NCBI RefSeq assembly: GCF_002077175.1 | Contig: NZ_CP014943.1 | Span: forward strand, 2,480,001-2,544,000 | From: Colwellia sp. PAMC 21821 | GTDB taxonomy: Bacteria; Pseudomonadota; Gammaproteobacteria; Enterobacterales; Alteromonadaceae | Direction of reading: 5' to 3' | DNA: 64,000 nucleotides | Shown: one piece after another, positions 45,621 to 54,196 of the stretch | Layout of the letters: every line of letters starts with the position of its first letter | Numbering within the stretch: position 1 is the first letter of the stretch | Program-made: the position numbers and the translations under genes | Notes under the pieces: generated by a model | Seen by the model: only the letters and a program-made list of their open reading frames with translations | Database searches by the model: none | What the model was told of the DNA's origin: nothing

Positions 45621-45885
45621 CTTATACCAAATGTAATAAGTTATTGACCAATTTTAAGCGAGGATAAATTGTTCAAGAATACATGTTTATTGTTCCAGAC
45701 TAAACATAAGTACCAGCATCCCTGCAGGCAAGGCGTTTGATTGATTAGGGCATGGATGCCCGTAAGTAGAACAATGCAGGAGCAATTGTCGAGTAATAGC
45801 GGGCGTGTGTGATTGAAAACAACGCAGTTATTGACGATTTAAACCGCCTTAGAATGATCGATTATTTATTTCAATTGGTATTACT
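45621..45885. repeat. 265-bp MITE-like repeat with imperfect terminal inverted repeats
   Basis: The ends CTTATACCAAATGTAATAA and (reverse complement) GTAATACCAATTGAAATAA match at roughly three quarters of about 28 positions. The interior has no coding frame but has small palindromes (GGGCATGGATGCCC). I associate ATACCAAT-bounded intergenic repeats with Alteromonadales, but this cannot be searched here. Confidence 0.55.
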
Positions 45886-45920
45886 AGAGTGTGATGGTAT
45901 TTATCGTCGCTATTTATTTT

Positions 45921-45948
45921 AGGCAATAAAAAAGCCTTACCGAAGTAA
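45921..45948. repeat. attL, left 28-bp direct repeat
   Basis: Starts AGGCAATAAAAAAGCC and ends ACCGAAGTAA; identical to 54197-54224. TTATTT precedes both copies, separated from the core by one differing base (T here, C on the right). Here the terminator hairpin contained in the core is broken. Confidence 0.88.
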
Positions 45949-46221
45949 TATTTAAATGTTCACTAAGATGTTGTAATTATTGAGTTTAAAGTTTTTTGTT
46001 TTTGTTCGGGATTCTTTGGGGATGCCTTGGTGATAATCTTAATTCATTAAAAAATTATGCTAGCTTAGATGCACAATTATAATTTAGGGCTATTAAGCAG
46101 TTTTTAGCCCTGATTTATTAATAGGATGAAACCATGTCTTTTTAGGTTGTGTATCGCCTCCTCAATGTGATGAAGAGGTGTCCAGTAAAATGGTGAACTT
46201 CATATTCGGTTTAGAAATTTG

Positions 46222-47373
46222 TTAGGTTTGCTCTGTTAAATATATTGTATTGTCGATAACTCTAAAGTTAAAGGCATCGAGTAAGCGGGCTGATCTTGGA
46301 GTTACATTTAAAACTCCTTTGCAACTCACTAAATGTGAACATTCGTGAGCATGTACAGCTTGCCAGTAATTATCAAGAGGTAACTGAATTACAACGTTTT
46401 TATCTACTCCTCTTACTAGTGATTTTACAGTTATTTCGCCATACTCATCATCAGGTAAGTGTTTCATTTTACTCACAAGCCCATAAGCTTCATATTCCTT
46501 AATCGTATACTTTCCCTTGTAGTACGAAGAAGCAATCTCTAAGAACTGGACTTTTGATGGCTTGAAAGAAAACTGCTTCGGTAACTCTTGATGATCACTT
46601 TCAGATCCAGCTAGAGTAATAATTATATTGAATGACCTAGTTTTATTTGAACCACTTAAACCACATAATGCATCACATAAATTCGCACTAACCCCCTTAT
46701 CAATAACTTCTTCGAAATCATATACATTAGAAGATTTCTCATATTGTTCAATCGAGTTAGAAAGCGCTTGAAGACTTCTAGATAAATTATTAGTTACAGA
46801 TCTAGTAATGGATACATTATCTTCATCAACTTGGCTACTATCATAAAATTGAATTGGGGCAATAAGGTTAACGATAAAGCTTCCAACTTCTGTTTGCCCA
46901 AGCCTCAATTGATTTAGATAGTCTTGAACGTCTTTGCTACGTTGACCAGAAAAATGTCTTTTTTTCTTAAATGTTGATAATGTTGAAGCTAATAATAAAT
47001 CTCTAGCTTTTTCTACTAGTAATACACCATCATCTATCGGAATTGAACCCCCTTCTACATCATCATGTACAACACGTACCTTAACTAAATCGGAGTAAAA
47101 ATTTGTAATATCAACTGCAATATCTTGTAAAGATCTTTTCTCATATTCAGCTAAAGCTTTTAATGCATCATAAACCCTTTGTTGATATGCTTTAATATCA
47201 ACAGATAAAGGCTGTATTACCTCAAAGTCATAAGATTCAGGCTCTTCTCTGTGCCAAATTAATGCATGCTCAAAAATGTTCCCATCTCTTATCCATCCTT
47301 TAGACTCAAGATAATCAGATAGTCCATTTGGACTTATTTCTATTATAAATTTATTATCAATTATAGAACTCAT
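46222..47373 (-). CDS. Cargo protein of unknown function, 383 aa
   Basis: Not recognised. Soluble, without signal peptide or membrane segment. A segment near 140-175 (GQRSKDVQDYLNQLRLGQTEVGSFIVNLIAP) looks like the conserved core. A helical linker follows (about 190-245), and the C-terminal 100 residues are beta-rich, ending in ARLLDAFNFRVIDNTIYL, which could be an OB-like domain. HECSH at 343-347 fits HExxH but is probably fortuitous. Its start overlaps the stop of the DUF4365 gene by 4 bp, so the two products are probably made together. Nearest to attL, the usual cargo position. Confidence 0.75.
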   Translation of the reverse strand: MSSIIDNKFIIEISPNGLSDYLESKGWIRDGNIFEHALIWHREEPESYDFEVIQPLSVDIKAYQQRVYDALKALAEYEKRSLQDIAVDITNFYSDLVKVRVVHDDVEGGSIPIDDGVLLVEKARDLLLASTLSTFKKKRHFSGQRSKDVQDYLNQLRLGQTEVGSFIVNLIAPIQFYDSSQVDEDNVSITRSVTNNLSRSLQALSNSIEQYEKSSNVYDFEEVIDKGVSANLCDALCGLSGSNKTRSFNIIITLAGSESDHQELPKQFSFKPSKVQFLEIASSYYKGKYTIKEYEAYGLVSKMKHLPDDEYGEITVKSLVRGVDKNVVIQLPLDNYWQAVHAHECSHLVSCKGVLNVTPRSARLLDAFNFRVIDNTIYLTEQT

Positions 47374-47870
47374 GCTGCGACCCCTCTAATACTTGCCAAC
47401 TCCATGAGTTCAATTAAACTTTCTGCAGTCAATAAGTTAACCTTGGGTATGTGTAATGTTACAGTTGTATCATTGCAACTATCTGGCAATTCTGACAGTG
47501 ACATCCAATAACAGCAGTGTTTTAGTTTTGTATGATCTTTTTCGTGGGATAGCCAACCATCCGTTTCTGTTGGTACAGCCAAAACAAATAAATACCTAGG
47601 ACATAATAAGTCATCACCACGTAAATCATTATAGTTTTTAATCGATAATTGATATGTAAAGTAGTCATCACAACCATTATTTTTTGCAGTGCATTTAAGC
47701 TGAATTTCTAATTGTGGATTTCGAATACCAGCACTAAAACCACGACCTTTTAAAATCAAGTCAACGCTATCATCATCAACATCAGGTATTGAGGACCTGA
47801 AACCTACTTGTGCGGCTAGAGCTCCAACGAAGGCTCGGCTAAATAACTCTTTTCTTTGATTAGTATCCAT
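47370..47870 (-). CDS. DUF4365-like PD-(D/E)XK-fold protein
   Basis: 166 aa. The N-terminal half matches DUF4365 as I know it: DDDSVDLILKG and then LEIQLKCT, which place D37, E55, Q57 and K59 in the order of a PD-(D/E)XK nuclease site. The family occurs in defence islands and mobile elements; nuclease activity is unproven. Translationally coupled to the 383-aa gene. A predicted pair in which a nuclease-like protein and a large partner act together is an inference. Confidence 0.8.
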   Translation of the reverse strand: MDTNQRKELFSRAFVGALAAQVGFRSSIPDVDDDSVDLILKGRGFSAGIRNPQLEIQLKCTAKNNGCDDYFTYQLSIKNYNDLRGDDLLCPRYLFVLAVPTETDGWLSHEKDHTKLKHCCYWMSLSELPDSCNDTTVTLHIPKVNLLTAESLIELMELASIRGVAA

Positions 47871-47966
47871 AGCTCATCTGATATATGTGAAAAACCTAAA
47901 CGCCTCATTCAGAGGCTCAATATTGTTAACTAAAATTAGCGAGGCATGCGCAATAGCCAGCTGTAT

Positions 47967-48734
47967 CTAGTCCTGCTTAATTGATTTGCTATGTTTTTTT
48001 TCTTCTTTATCTAAATTATCAATACGCTCAGGGTTACTGTCGCTCCAATTATCTGCAAAGCCTTTACTTAAACTTCCGATTGCTTGATCAATAAACTTAG
48101 CAATCTTTATATTAACTTTAGTTTCATTATTTTCACCGTCTGTATGACTTTCATAATCCCAGAATTTTGCGCTGATTTTTGTAGTTATAGCTTCACCTGC
48201 CATTGTTTTAACATTTATTTCTAAAGGCACAGAACCTAATAATACAATTAAAGGAACTGCCGTGGCTGTTGATTTATACCACGGAGGGTCAATTAACAAC
48301 GCATTATCTTCTAAATAAGATAATGCAATATCGTATTCTTTGTTTGCGAGTTCATAGCTAATCGAGGCTTTTGAACGATTGGGATTTTTTATTGAAATTA
48401 TGTGGTTTTCATCAATGATTGGAAAACCTATTTCTTCAAGGTTTTCAATTAGCTTCTTGACGGGTTGATCATACCTTATATAACCACCCCTTGTTTTAAT
48501 GTGTTCCACTAAGTCTCGACTGTACTTTGATATTACGTCTAATGCTTTTTGTTCAATGGATTCATCTTCTAGCTTTGCAATACCATTTGCTAAAACAATC
48601 ATTAGAGTTAATGTCGAGTTAGAGGATAAAACAACAGGAGAGTCTTTTTTTTCTATAAATGTACTATTTGCAAGCCATAAAACAGCTAACTCTGCGGGAC
48701 TTAATTGCTTGATTTTGTTCATTTGATCATCCAT
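47967..48734 (-). CDS. Cargo protein of unknown function, 255 aa
   Basis: Not recognised. The first about 120 residues are helical, the middle is beta-rich with one hydrophobic stretch (ATAVPLIVLLGSVPLEI, about 160-176), and the tail is very charged (DKEEKKHSKSIKQD). ATG codons at 48734 and 48722 are both possible starts. It lies 96 bp upstream of the DUF4365 gene on the same strand, so it may belong to the same cargo operon. Confidence 0.7.
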   Translation of the reverse strand: MDDQMNKIKQLSPAELAVLWLANSTFIEKKDSPVVLSSNSTLTLMIVLANGIAKLEDESIEQKALDVISKYSRDLVEHIKTRGGYIRYDQPVKKLIENLEEIGFPIIDENHIISIKNPNRSKASISYELANKEYDIALSYLEDNALLIDPPWYKSTATAVPLIVLLGSVPLEINVKTMAGEAITTKISAKFWDYESHTDGENNETKVNIKIAKFIDQAIGSLSKGFADNWSDSNPERIDNLDKEEKKHSKSIKQD

Positions 48735-49084
48735 GAACGATTAAACTCCGATTGAAATATAGCAGACTGTTATGAATGATTTTCAATAATACTCGACTCA
48801 TAACCCTTAATTAATTGTAGTTAATATCCCACAATTTCAGAGCTTTAGAAACTAAAATATAATATTTTTGTTAAAGTTTAAGGGGTACTTAGAAGTATCA
48901 GTAAAATCCAGTAGTCCCACCACCATTATTACTAATAATATTAATATACTTTGTTGGATACTGTTATTCATTTTGATTTCTGAAACCGCCCAGTATTATG
49001 ACATGATTAAATTATTAGAAAAAATGAATGTAATTATTATCAATGTCTAGGCTCGTAACTTGTTAATATAGATAGTTAGTACAG
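48735..49084. other. 350-bp spacer between rep and the cargo genes
   Basis: AT-rich; probably carries the promoter of the cargo genes. A short plus-strand frame (48868-49050) lacks a ribosome site and is not called. Confidence 0.5.
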
Positions 49085-50818
49085 TTATTTACAGAACTCC
49101 AAGTTAGAACAAACTACGTTCGTTCTTTCTAAACGCCAACTGAAAAATCTAGTGACAATCATTTGACCTTGAAAATAAACACCCTTAATACTTTGTATTA
49201 TATTTCCGTCATAAAACCCAAGTTTACACTCGCCAGTTTCGCTATCGAAAGATGTATCATAGGCTAGCTTAATTGGTTGATCTTTACGTTTACAAAACAC
49301 GCCACCCATGGCAGTAATATAATCATCCCATTTACTTTCATCAGCGGCTATTCGCGCTTTTTCTAATACTAAATCTATACCAAGTGATTTTCTTAATCGT
49401 CTTAATTCACGCCACACCGTCACAGAAGCGCCACCAATTTGCTGAAACTGACGAATGCACCATGTAGAAGCCCAAGCATCAACACGTTGCGCTGCAGTGA
49501 TAGGGTCTTCACCATAAACGCCTTTATCAAGGCATTTACCATCTATATTCTTTGAAACGTATTTCGCAACATAGCCGGTAGCTGAACCTTTCTTTGGGTC
49601 AATTAATTTAAAGTCGCAACGATTTTCAAGTGCTCCTCTTTCATCACCATCTTCTTGCAGCGCGTAATGGCTTATAACGCCTTTTACGCGTTCTACTTGC
49701 TTGGATTCAACAAAAAGAATTAAATGCCAGTGGGGAGTGCCATCATGCTGCGGTTCAGCAATTCTGAATCCGTAGGGTTTAATATTTTCTCGATTCCATT
49801 GGGCGCGAACCTTTGCCCATACATCGCATAAATATTGGTTAGCTTGATAAGGCGTGAAGTCTTGATATTTAGGATTAGGTTTGCCTGATTTTGCAAACAC
49901 AGCATGATACTTAGAAGGGCAGGTAATGGTAATAAAAATACCTACGTGATCGTGCGATTTTGATAAATCTTCAAAACCACGTAAACGTAACATTAATTCA
50001 GCTTTTCTTATTTCTGGGTTTGATACGTTTAAATCTGATAATTCCTTTAGTGTAAATTGCTGTCCAACGTCATTCATTACTGATATTGAGCTAAGTAATT
50101 CATCGTTACGTGCTCTTTGCTGTTTTCGATTGTTAACGGTTAAGTCACTGGCATATATTTGAGCATGTTTACTGACTAAGCCTAACTTAATGGCCGCTTG
50201 TTCGTAGGCTTGCTTGAACACTTTTCTAAGGCTGGGAATCCACCATCGTTTATCACACATGCGTTTTATAGCGCCTAATTCTGTTACGCCTTTTTTCGTA
50301 AGTGATATTTTTTTAAGTCCAAACGATTCAACATATTCTGTTAACAGTGGGTAGATATCGCTTGTGTTCGTTACGGAAATTTCCGTTAACGGAATATTGG
50401 ATTCCGTTACGTTAACGGAATTTGAATCTTCATTCGATTCTGTTAACGATTTACTTCGTCCCTTAACATTATGATGAAGTGCTATTCTTCTACAGCGTTC
50501 GGCACAGGCAATCGCAATATATCGAATTTCGTCTTCGTTAACGGTTAATGTCAATCGAAGCTTTTCAGGTAAGTAACTAACTAAGCTTTCTGTCATGGTA
50601 CGAATATAAGTATTTTTTTCGTAACGAGTTTTTAGCTTATTTGCCTTATCTAACACATGCTTTTTTAATACGTCAGGTAATTTGTTCAAACAATTAAAGG
50701 TAAACTCTACATCTCGTCTATCAGCGGGGCAGGTGTGCCATTCAGTTGAAAGGAATTTATCGTCTTGATAAATAGCTGCGATTTTATTTAGTTGAGTTTC
50801 AATGTGTTTATTCTGCAT
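49085..50818 (-). CDS. P2 gpA-like HUH replication endonuclease (Rep)
   Basis: 577 aa. The HUH motif is H363-W-H365 (PHWHLILFVES). The two active-site tyrosines are Y416 and Y420 (GYVAKYVSKN), the YxxxY arrangement of superfamily-I rolling-circle Reps such as phage P2 gpA. A low-complexity Ser/Thr/Asn region (about 120-150) corresponds to a cluster of inverted repeats in the DNA that may be the replication origin. Start overlaps the end of orf90 by 11 bp. Expected to nick the element for rolling-circle replication. Confidence 0.9.
   Translation of the reverse strand: MQNKHIETQLNKIAAIYQDDKFLSTEWHTCPADRRDVEFTFNCLNKLPDVLKKHVLDKANKLKTRYEKNTYIRTMTESLVSYLPEKLRLTLTVNEDEIRYIAIACAERCRRIALHHNVKGRSKSLTESNEDSNSVNVTESNIPLTEISVTNTSDIYPLLTEYVESFGLKKISLTKKGVTELGAIKRMCDKRWWIPSLRKVFKQAYEQAAIKLGLVSKHAQIYASDLTVNNRKQQRARNDELLSSISVMNDVGQQFTLKELSDLNVSNPEIRKAELMLRLRGFEDLSKSHDHVGIFITITCPSKYHAVFAKSGKPNPKYQDFTPYQANQYLCDVWAKVRAQWNRENIKPYGFRIAEPQHDGTPHWHLILFVESKQVERVKGVISHYALQEDGDERGALENRCDFKLIDPKKGSATGYVAKYVSKNIDGKCLDKGVYGEDPITAAQRVDAWASTWCIRQFQQIGGASVTVWRELRRLRKSLGIDLVLEKARIAADESKWDDYITAMGGVFCKRKDQPIKLAYDTSFDSETGECKLGFYDGNIIQSIKGVYFQGQMIVTRFFSWRLERTNVVCSNLEFCK
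50369..50450. other. Inverted-repeat cluster inside rep, candidate replication origin
   Basis: Contains the palindrome TTCCGTTAACGGAA (50381-50394), the stem ATTCCGTTA/TAACGGAAT with a CGT loop (50401-50421), and further CGTTACGGAA and TGTTAACGA copies. P2 carries its own origin inside gene A, so a double-strand origin here is reasonable. Confidence 0.5.
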
Positions 50819-51080
50819 CGAAACACTCCTTAAAAGTTTTTATACCAAATTCATTGATTGAGAAACGCTTATATTCAATCGCCAAAATCGTAATTGTTTT
50901 ACCAGAAATAAGCCCTTTAGCTTTTAAGTCTCTCAAATCACCTTTTTTGATTGAAAGCTCTTCGTTACGGTTGGTAATGATTTGGCCAAATGTATTACCA
51001 AGCTCAATACAAACATCAGCATTTAAACCGTTATAAAACCAACGCAAATAATTAAGGTTATTAGATGTGTAGTTAGGCAT
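50808..51080 (-). CDS. Small protein between alpA and rep, 90 aa
   Basis: Not recognised. MPNYTSNNLNYLRWFYNGLNADVCIELGN start, then a probable winged-helix-like C-terminus (KKGDLRDLKAKGLISGKTITILAIEYKRFSINEFG). It overlaps alpA by 8 bp and rep by 11 bp, so it belongs to one tightly packed operon and may be a regulator or Rep accessory protein. Confidence 0.65.
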   Translation of the reverse strand: MPNYTSNNLNYLRWFYNGLNADVCIELGNTFGQIITNRNEELSIKKGDLRDLKAKGLISGKTITILAIEYKRFSINEFGIKTFKECFDAE

Positions 51081-51279
51081 AACGGCTATCCGTTTCTAAT
51101 AAATTATTTAAGCCTTGTTCGATAAAATTGTTGATGTCAGAAAGACGGTATTTAACTCTGCGGCCAATTTTTACAAATGGTAGAGGGTAACGTGCAGTGC
51201 AGCGCCAAACTGCTAATGTACCAATGGTGACACCTAAAATATCTGCTGCTTGCGTGGGGGTTAGTAAATTTTGATTCAT
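51073..51279 (-). CDS. AlpA-family excisionase/regulator
   Basis: 68 aa, one helix-turn-helix (LLTPTQAADILGVTIGTLAVWRCTARYPLPFVKIGRRVKYRLSDINNFIE). This is the AlpA/Xis layout with a beta-wing GRRVKY. In P4-like elements such proteins drive excision or rep transcription. Repeats at 51356-51394 upstream are good operator candidates. Confidence 0.9.
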   Translation of the reverse strand: MNQNLLTPTQAADILGVTIGTLAVWRCTARYPLPFVKIGRRVKYRLSDINNFIEQGLNNLLETDSRYA

Positions 51280-51355
51280 TTGATACCTCGAATATGTATT
51301 AGTATTAATTTCGAGGTCACTATGATTTTGTTAGCTTGGTGTGTAACTGCGCGTG

Positions 51356-51394
51356 ACAGTGAGAAATATCTTTATCACAGTGAGAAAGATATTT
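51356..51394 (-). promoter_or_regulatory. Candidate operator upstream of alpA
   Basis: Direct repeat ACAGTGAGAAA at 51356-51366 and 51377-51387 (period 21 bp), interlaced with the inverted repeat AAATATCTTT / AAAGATATTT (51364-51373 and 51385-51394). Located 77-115 bp before the alpA start. Confidence 0.5.
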
Positions 51395-51398
51395 TTGC

Positions 51399-52142
51399 TT
51401 ATTTATTCTTAGTTTCGGCTAATAGCCATTTATAAATGGTTTTGCTGGCTTGGTATATCCCAGTGAAGTGAAAGTTTTGAGTTTTACCATAATTAAACAC
51501 TTTTTCTGTAATGTCTTCGGCAGCTTGATTAGCGTTTCTGTATGCTTTTTCGTGAAATAATTGCAAAGCATATAAACGAGTATTTTCTTTTGCTTGCCAT
51601 CTTTTTGACTGACCGAGTTTAGCCGCTTTACGGGCGGTAGTGCTTTTTACTTCTTTTTGAAATGCTTGGCTTTGTATTTCACCTAAAAAACGTTCGGAAT
51701 TTATAACTTCTAATAACGCCAATTCTAAAAGCTTTTTCCCTGCGTTGGTGTGACCGACTAAAAAAGCAGAAAGGGCGTATCTAATATATTCGATTAGGTT
51801 TGGTGAAATACTGTCGAGCTTTTCAATCAAACTTGAGTAATCAGGCGTTTTTACTGAGCCACTGTTACTAATATTAAACTCTACTAATGCGGCCACACTT
51901 TCATCTAATAACTTTGCCATTACCTTTTTGTTAGGTAAATCACCGCCGTTGCGTTCAATAATAGGTTTGAAAAATAATGCCGTAATGTCGACTAATTCAT
52001 CAACAAACATTTTTAGATTCGAAGTTACTACGACTTGCATATTTTTTACTGAGCCAAAAGTTTTTAATAACTCTGCAGCTTTATCTTCAGCTAATAAAAT
52101 TTTTGATAGCGATTGCTTTATTTCTTCAGGGGACATTTTCAT
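51399..52142 (-). CDS. Element protein of unknown function, 247 aa
   Basis: Not recognised. Almost entirely helical and soluble. The C-terminal third (AAKLGQSKRWQAKENTRLYALQLFHEKAY...YGKTQNFHFTGIYQASKTIYKWL) is basic and aromatic, which would suit nucleic-acid binding. Separated from alpA by the operator-like repeats. Confidence 0.6.
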   Translation of the reverse strand: MKMSPEEIKQSLSKILLAEDKAAELLKTFGSVKNMQVVVTSNLKMFVDELVDITALFFKPIIERNGGDLPNKKVMAKLLDESVAALVEFNISNSGSVKTPDYSSLIEKLDSISPNLIEYIRYALSAFLVGHTNAGKKLLELALLEVINSERFLGEIQSQAFQKEVKSTTARKAAKLGQSKRWQAKENTRLYALQLFHEKAYRNANQAAEDITEKVFNYGKTQNFHFTGIYQASKTIYKWLLAETKNK

Positions 52143-52215
52143 TATAGTTTTTTCTTTTATTACCTAGCTGATTTCTTGTTGCAAATGAACAGAATTTAGA
52201 AATGAGGAGCATGTT

Positions 52216-52707
52216 TTATTGGTCGTTTTTTTGAATTCTCTGACAAACTTTATCTCGCTTTGCTAACAGTTCTTTATTGCTACTTCCCATTGCCTTTAAT
52301 ATTAATTGATTACAGGCTTTTTCGTTGGCGTTTACTTTTATGGTTGATGTGCTAGAGATGGATGCGACCATAGGTTTGTATTTCACAGCAGCGTTACAGT
52401 ACATACGTTTATATTGAGCTTTTGTGTTATTAGGTTTTTTAAGTCTTGATAATTCGTTACAAATGTCTGAAAAAAGTGATTTGGCTTTGATAGTACATGA
52501 AGAAAACCTTATGGTGTTTTGCTGATAAGTAGCGCAAACGGAATCATCTTTAATGCGCCATAGTTGGTGCTGAAATGAAATTTTCTCATTTTTGTATTCA
52601 ATGACTATTGGGGTAATATCTAAATTTACGCTTTCTCTGTAATGGCCATTTATATCGGTACTTAATGATAATAAATAAGCTGAAAGTAATGAGCTGATCG
52701 GTTCCAT
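52216..52707 (-). CDS. Element protein of unknown function, cysteine-containing, 163 aa
   Basis: Not recognised. About six cysteines are spread along the chain (SVCAT, SSCTI, DICNEL, MYCNAAV, KACNQL, KVCQRI). With the mildly hydrophobic N-terminus (SSLLSAYLLSLS) this hints at an exported disulfide-bonded protein, but no clear signal peptide is present. Lies 12 bp downstream of int. Confidence 0.6.
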   Translation of the reverse strand: MEPISSLLSAYLLSLSTDINGHYRESVNLDITPIVIEYKNEKISFQHQLWRIKDDSVCATYQQNTIRFSSCTIKAKSLFSDICNELSRLKKPNNTKAQYKRMYCNAAVKYKPMVASISSTSTIKVNANEKACNQLILKAMGSSNKELLAKRDKVCQRIQKNDQ

Positions 52708-52719
52708 CCGAAATCCTTT

Positions 52720-54045
52720 TTAATTTTCTAAATAGTCCAATACTGATAGGCATTCATCTTCAGATAGTTTGCTGATTTTTTCAAGCAGCAATTCTTTAGG
52801 TGTTAGATTTCTTTTTAGTTGGCCACTGGCAATTTGCAATGCATCAGTCGCTTTTTGTACACCAGCTCTAATTGTATCACCAGATAAGTGAGCATAAGAC
52901 TTGGCCGTTGTCGAAATATCAGAATGGCCTAGGCTTTTTGATATAGATAAAAGGTCAACACCTTCTAATGCTTGCCAGCTCGCTAATGTTTTTCGCATCG
53001 TATGCGGTGTGATTCGCTTAGTTGCATCGGTGCTATCTAAACCTGCTCGTTCTATTATTCTTTTCCAATAACCTGAAATATCACTTTTAGTTGATAAGTG
53101 GCCTGTTTTGTTACCTCGTTGTTTGGTGGCAAAAACATAAGGGGAATTATCAAAGTCTTGTTCGTGACTGATTAATCGTCTTTTAAGGATTTCTATTGCT
53201 GGCGTTGCTAACTGAGCATGGTAAACCGTTTTAGTTTTTGTTTTCGTATGTGGGATAGTCCATACACCGCGCTCAAGATCTAATTCGTCCCATTCCATAC
53301 TATAAACATTGCCTTTACGTTGGCCTGTGTAAATTAGTATTTGAACAACATCTTGGTAAATTGGCTTCTCTTGATTTAATGAATCAAATAAAGCGGCAAT
53401 TTCTATTTTGTTTAAAAATCGAGTTCTTGATTCGATGCGAACCTTAGATATACCAGAAAAAGGATTACTTTTAACTAGTTCATGGCTTTCGGCAAATTTA
53501 AACATAGCTCTTAATAGCGCAATAGAGGCGTTAAAAAGTCCAGCGGTTAACTTTGCCTTGATATCGTCAGTTATACGCAAGGCGATCGCGTGAGTTACTT
53601 CTTTAGCGCGATATTTACCAATGCGAGGTTTTACGTGTAGTTTCCATGTGCGACTAAAGTCTTCTAGCGATTTAAGTCTACGCTCACCCACTTTTATTCT
53701 AGCTCTGAAGTTTTCTTCATATTGTTCGTATAGATCAACAGTGGTTAAGTTTTGTAGCTGTTGCTCTCTTTTTTGTGAGGTTGGATTAATACCATTTTCA
53801 AGCAGTAGTATTTTCTCTCTAGCCTTTTTCCTCGCTTGTTCAATAGTATTGGCAGGAAATCGTCCCAAAGTAACCCTGACATATTTGCCATCAATCTTTT
53901 TAGCTACAGAGAATGATTTAACCCCAGAGGCCGTAACCCGTAAGGTTAGTTCAGGTATTTTAGTGTCTCGGTATTCTGCGCGGCCTTGTGTTGGAAGCGT
54001 GATTTTCTCTAATGAAGCAATTGTGAAGTTAAAGCGACTAGACAT
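52720..54045 (-). CDS. int: Tyrosine recombinase/integrase
   Basis: 441 aa of the P4-like group with an N-terminal DUF4102-type domain (TLPTQGRAEYRDTKIPELTLRVTASGVKSFSV) and a central SAM-like domain. Catalytic residues are R243 (GQRKGN), H348 and R351 (HTMR), H374 (LGHSD) and Y384 (AKSYAHL). Complete, so integration and excision should be possible. It adjoins attR, as usual. Confidence 0.96.
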   Translation of the reverse strand: MSSRFNFTIASLEKITLPTQGRAEYRDTKIPELTLRVTASGVKSFSVAKKIDGKYVRVTLGRFPANTIEQARKKAREKILLLENGINPTSQKREQQLQNLTTVDLYEQYEENFRARIKVGERRLKSLEDFSRTWKLHVKPRIGKYRAKEVTHAIALRITDDIKAKLTAGLFNASIALLRAMFKFAESHELVKSNPFSGISKVRIESRTRFLNKIEIAALFDSLNQEKPIYQDVVQILIYTGQRKGNVYSMEWDELDLERGVWTIPHTKTKTKTVYHAQLATPAIEILKRRLISHEQDFDNSPYVFATKQRGNKTGHLSTKSDISGYWKRIIERAGLDSTDATKRITPHTMRKTLASWQALEGVDLLSISKSLGHSDISTTAKSYAHLSGDTIRAGVQKATDALQIASGQLKRNLTPKELLLEKISKLSEDECLSVLDYLEN

Positions 54046-54196
54046 TTTTAATCCGTTATAAATGCTGGGGATACTCTGGGGATACTTTAAAGGTGTATTT
54101 CGGTCAATTTCGGTTAAATTGCATTAATACTAAAAATTAAAGAATCGCGCTGTAGCCCTTGTAAATTAATGTCCGTTAATCTTATCACATTATTTC

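Larger units (their letters stand above)
45502..46221. other. 720-bp region holding a palindrome, a MITE-like repeat and the left attachment site
   Basis: After the S9 gene come a 30-bp palindrome, the 265-bp repeat element and attL. Element DNA from 45949 to 46221 has no recognised gene. Confidence 0.6.

Noticed and set aside
46130..46205. Possible insertion-sequence end near GTGTCCAGTAAAATGGTG
   Set aside because: No transposase frame and no matching inverted end was found nearby.
46333..46347. HECSH in the 383-aa cargo protein read as an HExxH zinc protease motif
   Set aside because: It lies near the C-terminus in a beta-rich region with no third ligand pattern or protease-like surroundings; most likely chance.
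48868..49050. 60-residue plus-strand reading frame between rep and cargo
   Set aside because: No ribosome-binding site, opposite to all element genes, and of low complexity.
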